Of a stretch of 64,000 nucleotides of DNA, positions 58,063-64,000 are shown in pieces. Below the pieces are notes generated by a model. The model ran no database searches and was not told the DNA's origin. It was given only the letters and a program-made list of their open reading frames with translations. Made by a program: the position numbers and the translations under genes. The DNA lies in assembly GCF_032452875.1 (NCBI RefSeq), contig NC_083871.1, positions 6,857,692-6,921,691 of the forward strand, in the 5' to 3' direction. Source of the DNA: Bos javanicus (lineage: Eukaryota > Chordata > Mammalia > Artiodactyla > Bovidae). Each line of letters begins with the position of its first letter. Position 1 is the first letter of the stretch.

Positions 58063-58104
58063 TCCAAGTCTTTTTTTTTTTTTTTCCTTTTTTTTTTCCA
58101 AGTC
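58063..58104. repeat. T-run flanked by 8-bp direct repeats
   Basis: 'tccaagtc' at 58063-58070 and 58097-58104 encloses T15-CC-T10. It has the layout of a poly(A)-only insertion on the minus strand. Confidence 0.7.
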
Positions 58105-58344
58105 TTATTCTAAGACAAATGACACACTTTCATCCTCTAAAGTTAATTTCTTCCTTATTCCCTACTCGAGGAAGCCTCAACAACACATCACACTTAATTC
58201 AGGATACAGGTGTTAGGGTGTAGGGTTCCTACTCTCTAATATTAAAAGCAATGGAGTCCATGGAGGTCAAGAAGCTCTGTAACATAACAAGTTGAATTTT
58301 ACTCAGCTGTGTTAGGGAATAAAATAAAACAGAATAAAAATAGA

Positions 58345-58560
58345 ATGAAGCCCTAACTTCTAATGGGGGTGTGTTTGGAGATGGGGCATTTAAAGAGTTT
58401 ATTAAGGTTCAGTTAGGTTACCAGGGCTCCTTATCCAATAAGACTGGTGTCCTTATAAGAAAAGGAAGTGATTAGAGGTGTTCACAGTGAGAAAAGGCCA
58501 GATGAGGACAAGTGAGAAGGTGGCTACCAAGGAATTTAAGAGTTCTGTGTGAAGAAATAG
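58345..58560 (+). mobile_element. MaLR-like LTR fragment
   Basis: 'gtgtgtttggagatggggca', 'ttaaagagtttattaaggtt', 'ccaataagactggtgtcctt' and 'ataagaaaaggaag' are the central blocks of MaLR-type LTRs in sense. Subfamily uncertain. Confidence 0.55.
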
Positions 58561-58613
58561 GGCCAATGACCGAATATTATTAATAGAACCAAAGGATACT
58601 CCTAATGTTCTTA

Positions 58614-58830
58614 TCACTCAAGAAATTACAAGCATTTTAAGAGCTCTGTGCCAAGAACCAGGAACAGATGGGATGACAATGATGCTGCTGCTGCTGATGG
58701 TGATGACGGGATGATGTTGAAGATGATGATGGTCACTCAGGAAATGACAAGTGTTTTAGGAGCTCTGTGCCAGGAACCAGGAACAGATGGGATGACAACG
58801 ATAGTGATGATGTTAATGGTGATGCTGAGT
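58614..58830 (+). repeat. 119-bp tandem duplication with GAT/GCT triplets
   Basis: The segment starting 'tcactcaagaaattacaagc' (58614) repeats as 'tcactcaggaaatgacaagt' (58733). Both contain 'gagctctgtgcca' and 'gaaccaggaacagatgggat', followed by GAT/GCT-rich triplets. Confidence 0.88.
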
Positions 58831-60399
58831 GTGTATTTACAAAATATTATCTCACATTTTTTATTCTTTTAATATTTTTACTCAAATTTTACTGACTCTT
58901 TCAATGATTTAAGCTATTTCAATTTTAATTAGTCCTTAAAAAGACACCACAAGCAAAGAGGCAGTGTCTGCTAGCTTAGAGAAGCCCCTCAATGTATGGT
59001 GGAGCATATGGTACTAGGGAGCAGGGAGTAACTTATGTAAGGTGGATACCTGGAATGGAGATGCAGCTCCTTTGTACCCTAGGATTTGTACACTAGATTG
59101 ACATGGGGTCAATCCCTCAATCTCTCCATGTTTTAATGTGCCATTTGTAAAATAAACATATTGTTGTGTCCACCTCAAAGACTTCTATAAAGACTAAATT
59201 TAAATGTTATTGTGTTAATTAATTATTATAGCATTAGCAATTATCCTATTACTAATGTATGAAAAATACTTGGAATACTATGTACCTCTGGAGATTTTGA
59301 AACTAAAAAAGTTCCCCAAGGAAGTGTGCTTTTCACAGATTTAGGGAAAAGTTCACATAGAGTGTGTCTGAAGCTTCGCTCAGTAACTGATATGGAGACA
59401 CCGTTGAGGATGGACCATAGTCAGCTGAGCCCTCCCTCCTCATCCACAGGCTCCCCATTCATCCTCAAGTTCTCAGCTGCAAGGGTGGGGCTGTCATTCC
59501 ATCACTACAGTGCAAAGGGAACTTCTGTGCCCGCTCATCCTCTCACACCGGGCTTGGGGGTGAATGGTGATAGAATGGTGAAGAAGTCCTTCCTCTGGGT
59601 AAAAGAAACAGCACAGGAAAACGCTCAGCACCTTGGACAGCAGAGCAAAGGGTGATCCTGGTGTTTCAGTCAATGTGGCTCTATGGGGACTGCGCCCCTT
59701 CTGTTTTCACAGTCTGCTCTTTATCTCATCGCTCACGTAAAGAAAACAGAATGAAATGAGGAGAGGAAAGAAGAAAATTAAAGAAAGGGAAGCAAATGAG
59801 CCCTTGGTGTTTTCCAGAACAACCAACACAGCCAGGGGCGGTGGGTCTGAGCAGGGCTTTGCTCTGGGGTCAGTCTCCTGTCCGGAGCCTCTCGGAGGAT
59901 GTGGTTACTTCTCTGGCAGTTTGTGGGGATGCAGAGGAAAGGCAGCCATAGGAGCTCTGCTCCCACATTCCTCCTCAAGTCTCTTCTCTGAATTCTATTA
60001 AACAACACTCAAAAGTATCACTGAAAGTGAGCAATTCTTACTCTGTATGAGAAGCCAGCCTGTCTCACCTGAGTCCTACATCCAGGAGTGTCTGAAACTG
60101 ATTAAAGCACCCCAAGATGTGGAGGGTTCTACTCCTTCCTGGGGAAATGGAATAGGGCACAGGTGACTTCTCCAGGGTCCACAGCTAGCACTGGGACTCA
60201 GCCCTTTCTTTGAAAGCACACAGAGGAAAGTAATTTTCTGGAGGTGTGGGAGATCTTGCCCAAATCAAAGGTAGGAGGCTTGATGTTTTACAAATAACTG
60301 AATCCCTCTAAAGTGTTCTGTGAGTTTCCTTTCTGAGGTTTCCAATTGGCTATCTACTGTTCCCAAATTAACCCCCTAAAGGTAGTCTCCCTGGGTTGC
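58831..60399. other. Unique sequence with MIR remnants
   Basis: 59100-59220 ('gtgccatttgtaaaataaac') and 60160-60230 ('agggtccacagctagcactg') look like MIR pieces. Frames at 59326-59655 and 59756-60001 have no recognisable domain. No gene called. Confidence 0.4.
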
Positions 60400-61100
60400 A
60401 GAAGCCATCCAATCTCATTATGTCTAATTATAACAATATAAAGTCTATCTGTGAATGAGATTAATCATATAAAATGTATCAAAGTCATGTCCAAGGATTA
60501 CAGGGCATATTAATTTGCTTCCATGCATTTTAACTTGGCAGTTCCCATTAACATTAATGAGATTATTAGGTTAAATTCAGTGCCATGAACAAAGAACAGT
60601 CATCAAACAGGCACAAACAATTCATATAAGAAAAAAGTTTCCATAATAATACCCATTAACTGTGTGTATTAAACTAGAATTGCAGTGAAGAGAAATCGTG
60701 TTATTCAAGAACTTGTTCATAAATCTAAATGCTTGCAGAGCCACTGCTAGTCACCTAAGCATGTGATTGTGACAAAGCGAGCCTGTGACCCTTGCTGGTG
60801 ATTATTGCTCAGGGGAAGACACTTTCTGTTCCAAGGATAGATCATTAACAACAACATCTGTTATTCCTATATTATCAAGATGAAACCTTTGTTTTCAGAA
60901 GATGAAACTCCAAGCAAGATGATGCTACAATAGGTGCAATTTGTCTGCAAGCTTAATTATTTCCAGAGAAATCAGCTTCTGACAAAAATCATCTTGGCAA
61001 TCTATCAGGAAGAATTATTTGTGCATTTAGGAGCAAAACGCAAAAATAGCTTCTAAAAATACACTCTTCCCTGAGTGCTTACCTCATATTATTTTTTCAA
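60400..61100. other. Repeat-free AT-rich block, candidate enhancer
   Basis: About 700 bp without repeat. It contains a TAATTA (60425-60430), several ATTAAT-like cores and ACAAT (SOX-like) cores. Composition resembles conserved developmental non-coding elements, but conservation cannot be seen from one sequence. Confidence 0.3.
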
Positions 61101-61189
61101 AACATAATGGGAACTGCAAAATGAGGGTCCAGAGGAATTGAAATGTCTCTCTTAAGTGCATGAGCTCTTCCTCTGCTGGTTTCTAAGGT

Positions 61190-61545
61190 TGCCCACACAC
61201 AGCACCACAGTTTGGTTGGCTTAAATCACAGTTATTTATTTTCTCAGGATTCGGAAAGCCAGAGGTCCAAGATCGAGGGGAGGGCAGGTTGTTTTTCTCC
61301 TGAGGCCTCTCTCCTTGTTTTGCAGGTGGCAGCTGTTTTGCTGTGTCCTTAGCTGGTCTTTCCGTGTGTCTGCCACCCTTGGTGTGTCCAGTGTCTTCTT
61401 AGAAGGAGATGAATCAGATGGCATTAGGAACTCATTTCAACCTGATCATTTCTTTAAAGGCTCTGTCTTCAGTACAGGGACATTCTGAGGTAGTGGGGGT
61501 TAGGACTTCAACTTGTTAATTTTGGGAGCAGTCCAGCCCAGAACT
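61190..61545 (-). mobile_element. MaLR-type LTR
   Basis: Reverse copy: 'ggcttaaatcacagttattt', 'agccagaggtccaagatcga', 'tgctgtgtccttagctggtc' and 'ggggttaggacttcaacttg' in the order of a MaLR LTR antisense. Non-coding. Confidence 0.7.
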
Positions 61546-61631
61546 CTATCATTCAGCTGTGTATCTATCCATGTTATCTACCAATCACCTAGCTATTATT
61601 CTCTCTAGCTTTTAAACCTATCATTTTCGAA

Positions 61632-61765
61632 GTTGTGTGTGCTTAGTTGCTCAGTTGTATCCAACCCGTCAGGCTCCTCTACCCATGGAATTTTCCAGGC
61701 AGTAATACTGGAGTGGGGTGCCATTTCCTACTCCAGAGGATCTTCATGACCCAGGGATCAAACCT
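61632..61765 (-). mobile_element. Bov-tA SINE, head truncated
   Basis: Reverse copy: Bov-A body with a deletion in 'gacc..cgtcaggctcc'. It reaches only 'cccagggatcaaacc' of the tRNA part. Confidence 0.88.
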
Positions 61766-61804
61766 TTGAAATTGGATTGCTATAACATTGAGAATTCTTT
61801 GAAA

Positions 61805-62300
61805 AATGAAGTGAACATATGTATGTGTTTTTATTGGAGTATAATCGCTCTGCAATGTCATGTTAGTGTCTGCTGTATGGCAAAGGGAATCAGCTATATC
61901 TATGTACACATGGCGCCTCCCTTGTGAGCCTCCCTGCCTGCTGCTCCCCCACCCCACCCCTGTAGGTCGTCTCACAGCGCTGAGTGGAGCGCCGCGTGCT
62001 ATGCAGACGCGTCCTGCCAGCCATTTATCTGCGCAGGCAGTGTGCGTCTGTCAGTTCTGCTCTGCACATCTGCCTCACCCCCGTTCCCCCTGCTGCCCCC
62101 CTGCTGCCCCTCTGCTGCCGTGTTCACGTGCCTGCTGTCTACATCCACATCTGCATTCCTGCCTTGCAAATAGGTCCTCTCTACCAGTTTTCTAGACTCC
62201 ACACACGCAGGTTAATATGTATTTATTTTTCTCTCTCTGACTTACTTCACTCTGTATGACACACTCTAGGTCCTTCCACATCTCTTTGTCTTTGTTTCAA
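61805..62300 (-). mobile_element. L1 3' UTR fragment
   Basis: Reverse ruminant L1 3' UTR: 'ttattggagtataatcgctc', 'tctgctgtatggcaaaggga', 'agactccacacacgcaggtt' and 'gacttacttcactctgtatg'. A local GC-rich CTGC repeat lies near 62090-62120. The 3' T tail is missing. Confidence 0.82.
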
Positions 62301-62467
62301 GATGAGGTAGTTCTGGGTTTTCACTTTGACCTTTCTTTCTTCTGGGAGTGATCGTTTTCTATTGAAATAGGGAGTCGTCAGCTTCTACTTCAGGAGATTA
62401 TTGTATTTACTAATTAATTGCATGTGAAAACACCTAGCTCTAGTCAGACAAGTCATCAATACTTGCT

Positions 62468-62738
62468 GCTGCTGCTGCTAAGTCGCTTCAGTCGTGTCCG
62501 ACTCTGTGCGACCCCATAGACGGCAGCCCACCAGGGTCCTCTGTCCCTGGGATTCTCCAAGCAAGAACACTGGAGTGGGTTGCCATTTCCTTCTCCAATG
62601 CATGAAAGTGAAAAGTGAAAGTGAAGTCACCCAGTCCTGTCAGACTCTTAGCGACCCCATGGACTGCAGCCCACCAGGCTCCTCCATCCATGGGATTTTC
62701 CAGGCAAGAGTACTGGAGTGGGGTGCCATTGCCTTCTC
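62468..62738 (-). mobile_element. BOV-A2 SINE with 14-bp TSD
   Basis: Two complete Bov-A monomers joined by 'catgaaagtgaaaagtgaaa', with a GCT-triplet end. Perfect TSD 'catcaatacttgct' at 62454-62467 and 62739-62752. It looks like a recent insertion. Confidence 0.96.
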
Positions 62739-62752
62739 CATCAATACTTGCT

Positions 62753-63324
62753 ACTCCTATTTTTGTATGTACTATTCCTTTATATTAAAACAAATGAGAA
62801 AAAAAATCCCCATTTTCAAATACAAGTTTAAATGTACATTGTGGGGGCAAATTTTCCAGACAAGACAAAGGACTTGAACTTTGCTAGGTCCTACTTAGTC
62901 CATTTCTCTTAACTGAAATTTTAAGTCATTATGAACTAACAATTCTTTTCCTTCTAAAAAATAGATATATAAATATTAAAATAATATAAATTCACTTCAA
63001 AAATTTAAAATTTTACCAAAATGTAAAGGTTAGAGAAATCTACCATAAATTCCATAACTCAATGGTAACCACTGTTAGTATTCTTGAGATGCTCTCCTAT
63101 TTTACTTATTTGTATATAGGTGAAAAACACACACTTCAAATAAATAGGATCACTGAATCAGATTATCTAATGATTTTAAATGCTTAGGTTATTTGACGAA
63201 TAGCGTTGTTATAATGGATCCTCTTCATGAATTCTGAGATTGAGATTCTGCACTGGCATTACCTTTAAAAAGAATTGCACACAAGTTTACTCAAATAATA
63301 AAGCATTCAGTAGCAAACACTTGT
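62753..63324. other. AT-rich unique sequence
   Basis: No gene. Parts near 63000-63130 could be old L1 or L2 debris. Confidence 0.4.
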
Positions 63325-63498
63325 AGAGGGCATAAGACATGTTAGTTTGATCCCTGGATTGGGAAGATCCCCTGGAGGAGGGCATGGCAACTTACTCCAG
63401 TATTCTTGCCGGGAGAGTCCCATGGACAGAAGAACCTAGTGGGCTATATAATCCATAGGGTCGCAAAGAGTCAGGCATAACTGAAGCAACTTAGCACA
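63325..63498 (+). mobile_element. Bov-tA SINE, head degraded
   Basis: Sense copy with only the second half of the tRNA part ('ttagtttgatccctggattg'), then the full Bov-A body to 'gaagcaacttagcacac'. Confidence 0.9.
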
Positions 63499-63699
63499 CA
63501 ATCAGTAAACAGTTATTGAGCATGAGTGTATGTTAGGAACCAAAGATTAAAAAAAAAACAAAACATGAACGAGATGTGGTGTCATGGGGGCCTGAGGAAG
63601 TGCTGGCCCTAACCTAGGAGCTGACTTTCAAAAGCTGGAAGGGGACCTGGGAAGAGCAAGGAGCCTGGAGCAGAGCAACGAGCTTCAGCAGCAATGGCT

Positions 63700-63930
63700 A
63701 GGGCTGAGTCTGCAGAGGCGGCCAGGGTGGTAAAGTCTCCCCACAACACAGAATTAGCAGGTTTGGTGTCACCTGAGCAGGCAGCTCAGACAGGTGAGAG
63801 AGGCCTAGTCAATGCACATTTACTTGGAGAGAAAAGAACGGAAAAAGCTGGGGATGGCTCACAGGTTTTGAGTTTTGGAGTCTGGGAAAACCAGCAGTGC
63901 CATCAGTGATATGAAAATGGGTGGAACTTC
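63700..63930 (+). mobile_element. L2 fragment
   Basis: 'ggccagggtggtaaagtctc', 'attagcaggtttggtgtcac', 'gctggggatggctcacaggt' and 'gtgccatcagtgatatgaaa' follow the order of an L2 3' region in sense. The short frame 63694-63909 is therefore not a gene. Confidence 0.6.
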
Positions 63931-64000
63931 TGGAATATGTAGATCTTTCTTCCTGTCGCACAGAATGGAAGCTTAAAGAGATGCATGCTATCATAATGAA

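Noticed and set aside
59326..60001. 109- and 81-codon plus-strand frames
   Set aside because: No domain or homology recognised. The lengths are compatible with chance in moderate-GC DNA.
1..64000. CRISPR arrays, operons, defence systems or phage-like modules
   Set aside because: All repeat structure is eukaryotic retrotransposon or microsatellite. Nothing bacterial or phage-like is present.

Overview
The window is 64 kb of non-coding nuclear DNA from a ruminant, most likely a bovid (cattle, sheep or goat type). The diagnosis rests on the repeats. There are more than twenty tRNA-headed Bov-tA or Bov-A/BOV-A2 SINEs, at least ten BovB (RTE-class LINE) fragments, ruminant L1 3' ends, and CHR-type artiodactyl SINEs. 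Older mammal-wide repeats (MIR, L2, L1M, MaLR-type LTRs) lie beneath them. I found no convincing host protein-coding gene, exon, structural RNA gene or CRISPR array. Nearly all longer open frames are BovB reverse-transcriptase remnants, their antisense shadows, or microsatellite translations. Repeat family names come from recognising sequence by eye, not from a library search.

Layout: 0-7 kb holds L1 and SINE fragments and a BovB copy whose 5' part is inverted relative to its RT part (3772-6712). 7-17 kb holds a minus-strand L1, BovB fragments, an old L1M and an L1 3' UTR whose TA/CA tract contains a BovB piece. 16.7-17.4 kb is repeat-free. 18-23 kb holds SINEs and a second rearranged BovB (21060-23172). 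23-30 kb is mostly unique sequence with MIR, LTR-like and SINE pieces and two short-period repeats. 30.4-32.2 kb is a minus-strand L1 3' UTR that carries about 730 bp of AT-only repeat and three SINEs. 33-37 kb is largely unique, with a SINE pair that shares one target-site duplication (TSD).

The most informative parts are two nests. At 37.3-41.7 kb an old L1 contains a minus BovB, which contains a plus BovB, which contains a young L1 3' end. At 47.2-51.6 kb an L1 3' UTR contains an old BovB, which contains a younger BovB with an inverted 5' part, and that inverted part carries a 187-bp tandem duplication. Target-site duplications can be read at most of the insertion steps, so the order of events can be reconstructed. 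A third inverted BovB with a clean TSD sits at 43081-43598.

A minus-strand retrocopy of an unidentified mRNA 3' end (45531-46495) has a 14-bp TSD, a poly(A) tract and a polyadenylation signal. 54-56.7 kb is a decayed minus BovB. 56.7-61.2 kb is mostly unique and includes a repeat-free AT-rich block that could be a conserved regulatory element. The last 3 kb holds MaLR, L1, BOV-A2, Bov-tA and L2 pieces. Nothing resembles a new multi-gene system. The value of the window is as a readable record of retrotransposition, especially of 5' inversion (twin priming) by BovB.
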